Shown here: one piece after another, positions 15,575 through 22,827 of the stretch
How the letters are laid out: the number at the start of each line of letters is the position of its first letter
How positions within the stretch are numbered: position 1 is the first letter of the stretch
From: a virus
Length of the DNA: 64,000 nt
Strand: one strand, 5' to 3'
Virus record (IMG/VR): IMGVR_UViG_3300048834_000169
Coordinates: 1 to 64,000 of that record
The notes under the pieces: generated by a model
The model's input: the letters and a program-made list of their open reading frames with translations, nothing else
Databases searched by the model: none
Told to the model about the DNA's origin: nothing
Position numbers and translations under genes: made by a program

Positions 15575-16135
15575 TTACAGGTTAAACAGAATTCGCCTAA
15601 TAGTCAACGGCGCGATGGTCCCGGAGTTATTACCCTCTAGTATCAATAACATGTTATCTGTTACTTGGAATACTTCGTCGCTACCTTCGGCTAATGAATT
15701 TACGTGTGATCCCGAACAACTGCTGTTTGGGTAGATCCTAACGTCATTGGCAGTGGTGGATGATTTTTTAGCGCTAAAGTTATTCCCTAGATCAAAGCAC
15801 GAGACGTGGTTAGTGAAGTTGAACGACGTTACTGAAGCCACTGAATTATTACCGTCTGTGCCGTTACAGGAGACTAGTCCGGACTGGAATACATCTCCGG
15901 CACTCACTGTTCCAGAAGAGTCCGTATCTTGGTACACGTCTATTGCGGTTCCAGTAGAGGACGGGCACTCCAGTGCAGTAGCTGTTCTGGCCTGGCTAAT
16001 TAAAGCTAGCCCATTTACACCGTCAGCTCCATCGGCACCATCTACCCCGTTTATACCATTAATTCCTGGCAATAGCTGAGTCTGCGGTGATCCGCATGAC
16101 GCCAGCATTGCTGCCAGCAAAATCTTGTATTTCAT
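15575..16135 (-). CDS. Predicted lipoprotein with collagen-like repeats
   Basis: 186 residues from ATG at 16135 (AGGAG eight bases upstream; an earlier start would spoil the signal). Lipoprotein signal with lipobox LASC, Cys at residue 14. Then collagen-like G-x-x triplets (GINGINGVDGADGADGVNG), an Asp-rich loop DTDSSGTVSAGD resembling calcium-binding loops, and VSCNGTDGNN. The C-terminal half is a beta-rich domain with a Cys pair. Such architectures are common in outer-membrane proteins of Bdellovibrionota and Myxococcota. In a replication operon this suggests early expression and possibly superinfection exclusion or receptor masking; this is inference. Confidence 0.7.
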   Translation of the reverse strand: MKYKILLAAMLASCGSPQTQLLPGINGINGVDGADGADGVNGLALISQARTATALECPSSTGTAIDVYQDTDSSGTVSAGDVFQSGLVSCNGTDGNNSVASVTSFNFTNHVSCFDLGNNFSAKKSSTTANDVRIYPNSSCSGSHVNSLAEGSDEVFQVTDNMLLILEGNNSGTIAPLTIRRILFNL

Positions 16136-16148
16136 CTTAGCTCCTATA

Positions 16149-16433
16149 TTAGATAAAACGAACGTCGTCGGCAAGCACTTCTACGTAACTCTTACCCTCG
16201 TGAGTACGAGTCTGAACTCGCCCCTCTACGATTACCGCCTTACCTTTTGTAAGAAACTTCTTACACGTATCTGCCAATTTACCAAACATCTTCACATTAA
16301 AGTATTCAGTCTCTTTCTTTTCGCCACGCCCGAAGTTAGTGGCTACTCGAATTTTAACCATGGACTGATCAGGTAAATTAATTACGTCTGGATCTTGAAC
16401 TAAGTTTCCAGCTAATACGATTTTATTATACAT
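16149..16433 (-). CDS. ssb: Single-stranded DNA-binding protein
   Basis: 94 residues from ATG at 16433 (AAAGGA upstream). OB-fold of the bacterial SSB type: NKIVLAGNLVQDPDV at the start, a middle ETEYFNVKMFGKLAD and KGKAVIVEGRVQTRTHEGKS at the end. It lacks the acidic C-terminal tail (usually DDDIPF) that recruits partners in bacterial SSB, so it is a minimal OB protein. It protects single strands at the fork and in recombination. Confidence 0.9.
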   Translation of the reverse strand: MYNKIVLAGNLVQDPDVINLPDQSMVKIRVATNFGRGEKKETEYFNVKMFGKLADTCKKFLTKGKAVIVEGRVQTRTHEGKSYVEVLADDVRFI

Positions 16434-16695
16434 TGCTAATCCTTTCATTAGTGCTCTTATTATTGCTAATCTCTACTACACTGGCGCTGATAATAGTGGC
16501 AGTGTTCAGAAAAACTTCTGACCCGAACGCATCTGTTACATTCTCTATCTTCACTAAATTGCGCTTATGTAACTTAGCCACCGCTGCGCTAGCCGAGGTG
16601 GCATTAAGCTCTACAAAAAAGATATTGCCGTCGACAAGGTACAGCATTACCCTAAATTTCTTAGACTTTCTATAGGCCTTAGACTTACTCCTCAT
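16426..16695 (-). CDS. Small basic hypothetical protein
   Basis: 89 residues, very basic N-terminus (MRSKSKAYRKSKKFR), no recognised domain. Its stop overlaps the SSB start, so the two are translationally coupled. Confidence 0.55.
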   Translation of the reverse strand: MRSKSKAYRKSKKFRVMLYLVDGNIFFVELNATSASAAVAKLHKRNLVKIENVTDAFGSEVFLNTATIISASVVEISNNKSTNERISNV

Positions 16696-16936
16696 TTTTA
16701 ACCTGCAATTCGAACATTATGAAGCTTGGTGTCTTTTCGCCACGCTCTCTAATCTTTTCGAGTACCTCGTCTGACACCTTTCCAGCGAGTTTATCCGCTA
16801 GGGTTCTTGGATTAACAAGGCTTACGAAAGAGCCAGCCTTGAGCGTAACATCCTCTTTAATCTTAATATAAGCTTCTTTAGTCACTTCGAAGTCTTTTGA
16901 TTTAATCACAGATCCAATTGTTTTATACTTAGCCAT
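16685..16936 (-). CDS. Small hypothetical protein
   Basis: 83 residues, mixed charge, no recognised family. Good ribosome binding site (AAAGGAG). Overlaps the next gene by 11 bases. Lies in the recombination/replication operon. Confidence 0.6.
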   Translation of the reverse strand: MAKYKTIGSVIKSKDFEVTKEAYIKIKEDVTLKAGSFVSLVNPRTLADKLAGKVSDEVLEKIRERGEKTPSFIMFELQVKNEE

Positions 16937-16950
16937 TTTATTATTCTCCT

Positions 16951-17055
16951 TTAAATGGTTATTGCCTTATAAACTACATATACTAGTGTTATTACTACCG
17001 CCGTAGCCGTCAATACTGTTTCGAAATCCGGTCGTGGTTGTTTGCGAGTTTTCAT
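16951..17055 (-). CDS. 34-residue single-span membrane peptide
   Basis: ATG at 17055 overlaps the stop of the annealing-protein gene (ATGA). The product begins MKTRKQPRPD and continues as one hydrophobic helix (about residues 13-33) to the stop. It fills an otherwise empty 115-base gap. Translational coupling and the clean positive-inside membrane pattern support a real gene; the function is unknown. Confidence 0.5.
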   Translation of the reverse strand: MKTRKQPRPDFETVLTATAVVITLVYVVYKAITI

Positions 17056-17627
17056 GACCACTCATCTGAGCTAGGCACTGCTGCAGCGGCGCCAGGCTTC
17101 TGAAACATTGCCCTTTTTGTAGCGACGGGCTTGGTAACGCCTTCTGCCGTAGGGCTTACTGTACTTGTAACTTCAACGGTAGAGTTAGCTGCGGGACTAT
17201 TAGGGGCGGACAGTATTTCCGATTTCACTTCTTGCTTACGAACATTAACTACTGGACTGTCGATAATGCGTCCGCCTTCGTCTAAGTCTGCGAGCGCGTA
17301 TGCAGTACCGTACCCTAACATGGTGATAGCTCGGCCAATGGCCCCAGTTTCAGCCTTTTCTATAAAATCCGCAAAGTCCTTTTTAGATTCAGATTTAGTT
17401 CCTACGCCCTGCTTTATTAAACGGTTACTGCTATCAAATACCTTTACGGTAGCTTTGATAACTGCACGATCTTCAGACAAAGTAAGATTTTCAGTCTCGA
17501 TACTGAAAGCTCCACCTTCCGTATCTTCATTAAACCAAACTATCCTATGAGCTACCTGCATATACGGCTTACCTTTAAGGCTCATTAAGGGAAGGACTGT
17601 GCCCTTTTTTGTTTTTACTGTATCCAT
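17052..17627 (-). CDS. Rad52-like single-strand annealing protein
   Basis: 191 residues. The N-terminal 110 residues show the pattern of the Rad52/Sak-type phage recombinases: KGKPYMQVAHRIVWF (19-33), a strand SIETENLTL, KATVKVFD, then KKDFADFIEKAETGAIGRAI (about 83-102), with the conserved E-x-A-x-x-G-A-x-x-R-A helix. The C-terminal tail is Ser/Pro/Val-rich and disordered. It anneals complementary single strands, probably together with SSB, the Cas4-like nuclease and RecA. A promoter with perfect hexamers lies directly upstream. Confidence 0.75.
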   Translation of the reverse strand: MDTVKTKKGTVLPLMSLKGKPYMQVAHRIVWFNEDTEGGAFSIETENLTLSEDRAVIKATVKVFDSSNRLIKQGVGTKSESKKDFADFIEKAETGAIGRAITMLGYGTAYALADLDEGGRIIDSPVVNVRKQEVKSEILSAPNSPAANSTVEVTSTVSPTAEGVTKPVATKRAMFQKPGAAAAVPSSDEWS

Positions 17628-17648
17628 GATTTCCTCCAGTGTTTTTAG

Positions 17649-17675
17649 ATTATACTAGTCTTCAGTGAATGTCAA
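17649..17675 (-). promoter_or_regulatory. Candidate sigma70 promoter with perfect hexamers
   Basis: On the minus strand TTGACA (17670-17675) and TATAAT (17649-17654) are separated by 15 bases, about 20 bases before the annealing-protein ATG. Both hexamers match consensus exactly; the spacer is two bases shorter than optimal. It would start an early transcript covering the annealing protein and SSB. Confidence 0.5.
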
Positions 17676-17863
17676 TGGTCAAAGACGGTAGGGATATGAG
17701 CTTTTGCTTCTTGCGCTTTGATGCTTTCCTGCTCAACCTTTAGTAAAAATTCGTGACATCTAGCGTTAGATAATACTACTACTACGTGCTGCAAGTTACT
17801 TAGTGTAGACGGACGATTGTAGTAAAGCTCTCTAGTTATTGCGATAAAGTTTAGCACTTGCAC
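17672..17863 (-). CDS. Small hypothetical protein
   Basis: 63 residues with a GTG start at 17863, overlapping the end of the ankyrin gene. No recognised motif. It fills a gap of about 220 bases between the ankyrin gene and the promoter of the annealing protein. The start context is weak, so it is uncertain. Confidence 0.4.
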   Translation of the reverse strand: MQVLNFIAITRELYYNRPSTLSNLQHVVVVLSNARCHEFLLKVEQESIKAQEAKAHIPTVFDH

Positions 17864-18549
17864 TTCTTAAGCTCCTTAATAACGTTTTCTAAATATTGTA
17901 CGACGTCTTTGTGTCCATTATGCGCCGCCTCGCGTAGCGCCTCGTCGTCACGGGCCCTAACGTTAGCGCCCTTTTCGATTAGGTACTGCACTACGGCTAG
18001 GTGACCATTCTCCGCCGCGTTACGCAGCGCCTCGTCGTTACGGGCCCTAACGTCAGCGCCCTTTTCGATTAGGTACTGCACTACGGCTAGGTGACCGTTA
18101 TCCGCCGACCAGCGTAGCGCCGAGTCGTCACAGGCCCTAACTTTAGCGCCCTTTTCGATGAGGAGCTGTACTACGTCTAAGTGACCGTTACGAGCCGCCC
18201 AGTGTAGCGCCGCGTCGTTATAGGCCCTAACGTTAGCACCCTTTTCGATGAGGTACTGCACTACGGCTAGGTGCCCGTTAGTAGCCGCCCGGTGTAGCGC
18301 CTCGACATCATCGGCCCTAACGTCAGCGCCCTTTTCGATTAGGTACTGCACGATGTCTAGGTGTCCATTCTCCGCCGCCCTGCGTAGCGCCGCGTCGCCA
18401 CGGGCCCTAACGTTAGCGCCCTTTTCGATTAGGTACTGCACTACGGCTAGGTGCCCGTGGCGGCTAAACTTGATTAAAGCGTCGCTAAGCTCTGTTTGAA
18501 AATGTGCGGTACCGCTATTTACTTTGTTGTTGGTTAAAGTCATAGGCAT
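17851..18549 (-). CDS. Ankyrin-repeat protein, 6 full repeats
   Basis: 232 residues, the only ankyrin gene on the minus strand. A divergent N-cap (FQTELSDALIKFSRH) precedes six 30-residue repeats; the end is QYLENVIKELKKCKC. Repeats 2-4 carry the most changes at the loop (RADDVEAL, RAYNDAAL, RACDDSAL). Framework codons are almost identical to the copies at 2228 and 3134, which lie in inverted orientation to it. The start could also be the Met at 18543. It overlaps the upstream gene by 35 bases. Confidence 0.9.
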   Translation of the reverse strand: MPMTLTNNKVNSGTAHFQTELSDALIKFSRHGHLAVVQYLIEKGANVRARGDAALRRAAENGHLDIVQYLIEKGADVRADDVEALHRAATNGHLAVVQYLIEKGANVRAYNDAALHWAARNGHLDVVQLLIEKGAKVRACDDSALRWSADNGHLAVVQYLIEKGADVRARNDEALRNAAENGHLAVVQYLIEKGANVRARDDEALREAAHNGHKDVVQYLENVIKELKKCKC

Positions 18550-18751
18550 AATATACTGTATTTATTTCCAGTTGTGATATGATTTCGGCCCTATCTGTGG
18601 ACGTGGCTACCGTCTCTACGTGCATAACTTCGTCCCCGTGCATCTTTAACTTACGTAACTCAAAACCATCATGAGTCACTGCAATTCCAAGCACATAGTA
18701 AGGTCCTTTGTCTTCTTGTTTCATTCTAATTGATCTTCCTATTTTTGCCAT
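18515..18751 (-). CDS. Small hypothetical protein
   Basis: 78 residues, basic N-terminus, no recognised family. AGGAG precedes the ATG. Lies between the Cas4-like nuclease and the ankyrin gene in the minus operon. Confidence 0.55.
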   Translation of the reverse strand: MAKIGRSIRMKQEDKGPYYVLGIAVTHDGFELRKLKMHGDEVMHVETVATSTDRAEIISQLEINTVYYAYDFNQQQSK

Positions 18752-18801
18752 ATGTCTCCTATATGTTATAATCTAGCAAAAGCGCGAAACTATGTCCACA
18801 C

Positions 18802-19947
18802 TTACTTTTCAATCTTAACTACATCTTTATTATTATTATGCCAGCATACTGAGTAATACGGGCATATTAGGCTTCCATTCTTACAGGCTGACATGTTTCT
18901 CGGGAATACCTGGGCCTTTATAGCATGGTTAACTTCTTCGAAGTTCTGGATAGTTATGGCCTCCGTTTGTTCCGGGATATCTGATATAAGTACTTGGATA
19001 TCCGCTGCCGGCCTCAGCACTTCTTCCCACTCTCCTGAACACCGCTTACCGCCTATTTCGTTATTACAGGTTCTAGCTCTGTTGCCCTCCCCGTCCATAT
19101 TACACACGCTGCACTTCTTACTAGCGTTCTTATTAATAAGTTTTCGTAATACTATGAACCCTGCTGTCCTAGACTTAAGCTCATTCTCGAGTGCGTGCGA
19201 ATATATAGCTAGTTGCGGGCTCTTTAGAACAGCGTCGGCTTCGTACTCCCTAGCCGAGGTTTTGTTATCAAATACTATAGTTCTTCCGTCTTCCCATATG
19301 GCAATTAAATCTATAAATCCCGTAATAGAGTCTCCACTGTCGCTTTGAATATCGATTGCCCGCTGAGCGCTTATCACTCTTTTAATTCTAGGTATAATCT
19401 TCTCTAGATAAGCTTTTATCATCAGCTCACCTTTAATACTTAAGCATAGCCAGTTAGCGTAGTTATAGTACTTGCGCTGATCGTCGTTAAGGTTATTCCA
19501 GCCGTCCGCTTCTTTTTGCTTACCTATAGCCTTAAATAGGTCCACTAGATCGGCGTGATCCCCTTTAGGTAATGGCCCTACTCCTGGATATAGGGACGTG
19601 GCCGCAGTAAGTAGCGCATCAAAGTCTTTATTAGACATTAACTTCCAGTCCATATCTGACGCTGCGTAGACTACATCAGGGTTATCATATAAATCTACGA
19701 TCTTTTTATTAACTTCGCCTCGGCGCCAATTATTGATAAACGTGGTCTTATACGTCTGTCCTAGCCAGTCTATGTTATTTGCCGCATGATCATTTAGCAT
19801 ATCCGTGAGTGCCTTGTCTATTGCCGTGCCGAATAGTAGCGCCGCACTAGGATTTTTGGGGTACAGCTTTTCTATATACCGAAGTTTGTACTTATATGCA
19901 CAAGTAGTATAAGTAGATACTGAACTATGGGATAACTTATTAGTCAT
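18802..19947 (-). CDS. PD-(D/E)XK nuclease of the Cas4/RecB type
   Basis: 381 residues. N-terminal LSHSSVSTYTTCAYKYKLRY (5-24) is the usual RecB-nuclease helix with a Cys. Then GTAIDKAL, GFIDLIAIW (catalytic Asp) and TIVFDNKTS (D-x-K), then QLAIYSHAL. C-terminal CKNGSLICPYYSVCW, with the N-terminal Cys, gives the four Cys typical of the Cas4/AddB iron-sulfur cluster. A separate inserted zinc knuckle (CSVC...C...C, about 278-305) is unusual. It likely resects DNA ends for the annealing protein or RecA. First gene of the minus operon, divergent from the RecA operon. Confidence 0.8.
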   Translation of the reverse strand: MTNKLSHSSVSTYTTCAYKYKLRYIEKLYPKNPSAALLFGTAIDKALTDMLNDHAANNIDWLGQTYKTTFINNWRRGEVNKKIVDLYDNPDVVYAASDMDWKLMSNKDFDALLTAATSLYPGVGPLPKGDHADLVDLFKAIGKQKEADGWNNLNDDQRKYYNYANWLCLSIKGELMIKAYLEKIIPRIKRVISAQRAIDIQSDSGDSITGFIDLIAIWEDGRTIVFDNKTSAREYEADAVLKSPQLAIYSHALENELKSRTAGFIVLRKLINKNASKKCSVCNMDGEGNRARTCNNEIGGKRCSGEWEEVLRPAADIQVLISDIPEQTEAITIQNFEEVNHAIKAQVFPRNMSACKNGSLICPYYSVCWHNNNKDVVKIEK

Positions 19948-19993
19948 GCTTATACACTAACTCAAATAATGCACGTTGTAAATAGCTATACTT

Positions 19994-20022
19994 TTGACAC
20001 TTGCATATACTAAGGTACTAAT
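19994..20022 (+). promoter_or_regulatory. Candidate + strand promoter in the divergent region
   Basis: TTGACA (19994-19999), a spacer of 16-17 bases, then TACTAAT (20016-20022). It lies 31 bases before the first gene of the + strand recombination operon. The 105-base region between the divergent genes (19948-20052) must hold promoters for both directions; I do not see a convincing minus-strand one. Confidence 0.5.
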
Positions 20023-20052
20023 GTATATTGATCATGTGAGGAGAGTAATATC

Positions 20053-20280
20053 ATGAAAGTTATACTAGAATTTGAAGTGCCCGGGGAGCAATACGAACTA
20101 GATTGTGCCCAAAAGGGGATGGCCTATAAGCACGCAGTGCAGGAGTATGATCAAGAACTTCGCAGTATTGTGAAGTACGGCGGAGAGGAATATTCGGAAG
20201 ATTATACTAAAGCCGTAGCAGAAATGCGAAAGAAGTTGCATGATATATTTTTAAGTGAGGGGCTAAGCATCCATGACTAA
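20053..20280 (+). CDS. Small hypothetical protein
   Basis: 75 residues, acidic, helical in appearance, no recognised domain. GAGGAG precedes ATG. It is the first gene of the + operon and overlaps the RecA-like gene by 8 bases, so it may be a recombination accessory. Confidence 0.65.
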   Translation: MKVILEFEVPGEQYELDCAQKGMAYKHAVQEYDQELRSIVKYGGEEYSEDYTKAVAEMRKKLHDIFLSEGLSIHD

Positions 20281-21190
20281 GAAATTTGACCTACAAGCAT
20301 TTAAAAAGTCGCTTCAGGCGGCAAGCGTTCCGTACAAGAAAGAGAATTATATCCAATGGGACGATGCCCTAAAAGAAGTATCCGGATTACCTGGTCTACC
20401 TTTAGGCCATATAACTCAAATCTACGGACCTAGTAACGGCGGAAAGACTACCCTAGCTCTTACTTTGGCGGCAAAAGCGCTGCAGCAAAACGTGCTGCCC
20501 ATATTCATAATCACAGAAGGTAAGTTTATGCCGGAGCGGGCCGCGACTATGGGCGTCGACGTGGATGCAGTCCTATCTGTTGACGTAACGTATATCGAAG
20601 AGATTTTTGATGAGATTCATAAGTTCCTATCTGCACAAAGCAAGGGCGACATACCTAAAGATATTTTATTTATAGTGGACTCTATCGGAAATACCATTAG
20701 TAGAGATTCTGTACGCATTGCTAAAGACGGTAATACTGAGGTTGGCGGCGCTATGATGAAAACGTCAAAAGTAATTCGCGAGCAGATGCGGGTAGTTAGT
20801 CATAGGATTAACGATACGCGTAAAGTAAATAGCCCGCATTTTGCAGGCCTGGTATTCATTAACCATTCGTATAAGCAGCCGCCAGCGTTTCCTGGAGGGC
20901 CTACTACAGACGTTCCTTACGGCGGGGATGGGATTTACTATTCGTCTAGCTTAGTTATTAAAGTGCGTAAGACACGTCAGCTTAAGGCCGTAAAGGACGG
21001 ACGAGACGTTTCTTTCGGGATAGCAGCCAAGCTGGCTGTTGAGAAGAACCACATTAATGGGGTATCCAATGAGGGCCCTTTCTTAATTACTTCTAACGCT
21101 ATTATACCGGACGATCCTGCAGCGCTTAAGCAGTACAAAGAAGATAATAAAGATTCCTGGGGCAACGTAAAGATAGACGTTGAGGAGTGA
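20273..21190 (+). CDS. RecA/UvsX-like recombinase
   Basis: 305 residues, RecA-fold ATPase. Walker A GPSNGGKTT (52-60), a catalytic-Glu region TEGKF (81-85), Walker B ILFIVDSIG (131-139), then a loop-rich region with NHSYKQPPAFPGG (about 197-209) where RecA has the L2/Q-loop. It is shorter than bacterial RecA (about 350) and lacks its C-terminal domain, fitting phage UvsX-like proteins. Strand exchange during recombination-dependent replication and repair is expected. Confidence 0.85.
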   Translation: MTKKFDLQAFKKSLQAASVPYKKENYIQWDDALKEVSGLPGLPLGHITQIYGPSNGGKTTLALTLAAKALQQNVLPIFIITEGKFMPERAATMGVDVDAVLSVDVTYIEEIFDEIHKFLSAQSKGDIPKDILFIVDSIGNTISRDSVRIAKDGNTEVGGAMMKTSKVIREQMRVVSHRINDTRKVNSPHFAGLVFINHSYKQPPAFPGGPTTDVPYGGDGIYYSSSLVIKVRKTRQLKAVKDGRDVSFGIAAKLAVEKNHINGVSNEGPFLITSNAIIPDDPAALKQYKEDNKDSWGNVKIDVEE

Positions 21191-21192
21191 CT

Positions 21193-21471
21193 ATGTACGC
21201 TTATTTGATGTTTATGGCGTCCTTTACTGCGTGTCCCGCTACTGAGATTATAAATAAAACTTTTATACCAATTAATCAATTTGATATGCGGCAGTTAAGT
21301 AGAGCGCAGTTACGTTGCCGACAGCTGTATAAAAAAAGCCCGTGTCTTAAAATCTTCACTAAAATAGGGGAGCAGGATTACACCGCGATTTGCGGTAAGA
21401 CTCGCAGCGCAGAGGTTGCGATAAGATCGGTATCGCCCGACGACATTGATGCTAGTGTACCGCTATACTAG
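21193..21471 (+). CDS. Small exported or lipoprotein-like protein
   Basis: 92 residues. GAGGAG precedes ATG at 21193. A short hydrophobic start ending in SFTAC (Cys14) may be an imperfect lipobox. The rest is basic with three more Cys. Not recognised. It overlaps the stop region of the RecA-like gene. Confidence 0.5.
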   Translation: MYAYLMFMASFTACPATEIINKTFIPINQFDMRQLSRAQLRCRQLYKKSPCLKIFTKIGEQDYTAICGKTRSAEVAIRSVSPDDIDASVPLY

Positions 21472-21503
21472 ATTCTTAAGCTTGAGCAGAAGGTTATATA
21501 AGT

Positions 21504-21704
21504 ATGTTAACAGTAGAGTGTCAAAACGATCTTAACAACGACTTAATCACGTTTAGTCGCTACGGTCACCTAGCCGTAGTGCAGTACCTAATCGAAAAGG
21601 GCGCTAACGTTAGGGCCGATGGCGATGCGGCGCTACGCTGGGCGGCGAATAACGGGCACCTAGCCGTAGTACAGTATTTAAAGAATGTTATCGGGGAGAA
21701 TTAA
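21504..21704 (+). CDS. Minimal ankyrin protein, one full repeat
   Basis: 66 residues: N-cap QNDLNNDLITFSRY, one 30-residue repeat, then the C-cap half repeat QYLKNVIGEN. The caps are those of the longer family members, so this is a contracted version rather than a random fragment. AAGGT precedes ATG. One repeat plus caps is too short for a usual stable ankyrin stack, so it may be a recombination remnant or dimerise. Confidence 0.8.
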   Translation: MLTVECQNDLNNDLITFSRYGHLAVVQYLIEKGANVRADGDAALRWAANNGHLAVVQYLKNVIGEN

Positions 21705-21707
21705 ATC

Positions 21708-22391
21708 ATGATACAGTATTTTAGAGATCTAACAGTGCTTCTAGTTGTCCTAATCTCAGTAACTGTATTAGCTGAAACACGTAAGAAAGTAGTTATTATT
21801 GATTCTGGGATGCCGGAAACGTCGCAAGTATTGCCATACTTATGCTCGTCTGGTCATGCAGATTTCACTAAGACAAAGCTAGAGGATTATCACGGGCACG
21901 GTACTAACGTAGCCGGGCTAATAGCTAAGGGCCTTAATCCTAAGACACACTGTATGATTATTCTAAAATTCTACCATACGAAGGAGTTTCCTGGTGGGGC
22001 TCAGGTATCCGCCTCAGATAGTTACCTAAGAGCTTTAGATTACGCTAAAACTCTAAAGCCGCATATTATTAATCTGAGTCTTGCGGGACCTTACTTTATT
22101 CCTAAAGAAGCCGAGCTTATATCTAGTTTATTAAAAAGTGGTACCACAATCGTAACCGCTGCAGGTAATCTAAGGCTAGACTTGTCACAAAGTTGTAACG
22201 CATTTCCTGCATGTTACGAGTTTGGTATACCTGGTTTTTATGTGGTCGCGAGTCCGTCTATACTCAGCAATAAAAATGGTCCGGTAACTCATATTAGGGA
22301 CGGTAATTATCAATGCGGCTTTAACGTATGTCTAAATGGAACTAGTCAGGCTGCGGCAAATTTTACCGCAGAACTCCTTACAGGCGAATAA
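21708..22391 (+). CDS. Secreted subtilisin-like serine protease
   Basis: 227 residues, peptidase family S8. Signal peptide about residues 1-22 (LLVVLISVTVLAE). The full catalytic set is present: Asp32 in IIDSG, His64 in HGHGT, oxyanion Asn154 in TAAGN, Ser213 in NGTSQAAA. The catalytic domain follows the signal directly, with no room for the usual inhibitory propeptide, and the domain is shorter than typical subtilases (about 270). It would act in the periplasm or outside the cell. A subtilase in the early/middle operon of a phage is unusual; roles in lysis, envelope breakdown or prey/host protein processing are possible. Confidence 0.85.
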   Translation: MIQYFRDLTVLLVVLISVTVLAETRKKVVIIDSGMPETSQVLPYLCSSGHADFTKTKLEDYHGHGTNVAGLIAKGLNPKTHCMIILKFYHTKEFPGGAQVSASDSYLRALDYAKTLKPHIINLSLAGPYFIPKEAELISSLLKSGTTIVTAAGNLRLDLSQSCNAFPACYEFGIPGFYVVASPSILSNKNGPVTHIRDGNYQCGFNVCLNGTSQAAANFTAELLTGE

Positions 22392-22392
22392 C

Positions 22393-22827
22393 ATGAAGTG
22401 TACCAGTTCTAGATGTAATAATAAAAGACATCTTATTAAAGGCCTATGTAGATCCTGTTACGGTAAAAAATGGCGTAGAAAGAATGGACAACGTAATGAG
22501 GATTATAGAAGAACGGCCGATAACTTAATATACAGAATTCATAGCCGAATGCGCGATAGGGTACTGGGCAAATATTGCTCAACTCCTAAACTATTTAAAG
22601 GTCTTGCCGTTGTAGCGTTTCCTAAATTTAAAGCGTGGGCAAAATCAGATCCGCAATTCTTAAAACTATTCAACGAGTATATAGGCAGTAATAGGAATAT
22701 CAAGCTCGCACCCGTGGCCTATAGACTTAACCCAGATTTAGGCTATACTATAGGTAACATGGAATGGGTAACTTTTTCAGAATCTAGTAGAAGAGCTATC
22801 ACAGCTAGAAGGAGATTTAGTAAATGA
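22393..22827 (+). CDS. Zinc-finger HNH-like endonuclease-family protein
   Basis: 144 residues from ATG at 22393. N-terminal zinc knuckle (CTSSRC and GLCRSC), basic helix KKWRRKNGQ, and a C-terminal GYTIGNMEWVTFSESSRRA that matches the end of phage HNH endonucleases (GYxxxNxxWVTxxExxR). The first His and Asp of the HNH core are not visible (APVAYRLNPDLGY where others have xxDRIDPxxGY), so the nuclease may be degenerate. Likely a free-standing homing gene placed between the protease and the phosphoesterase. Confidence 0.55.
   Translation: MKCTSSRCNNKRHLIKGLCRSCYGKKWRRKNGQRNEDYRRTADNLIYRIHSRMRDRVLGKYCSTPKLFKGLAVVAFPKFKAWAKSDPQFLKLFNEYIGSNRNIKLAPVAYRLNPDLGYTIGNMEWVTFSESSRRAITARRRFSK

Noticed and set aside
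18248-18499. + strand ORF antisense to the ankyrin gene
   Set aside because: A product of the repetitive ankyrin DNA read backwards; not seen as a separate gene at the other ankyrin copies.
17851-21704. Diversity-generating retroelement acting on ankyrin genes
   Set aside because: No reverse transcriptase gene is seen, and the differences between repeats are not adenine-specific.
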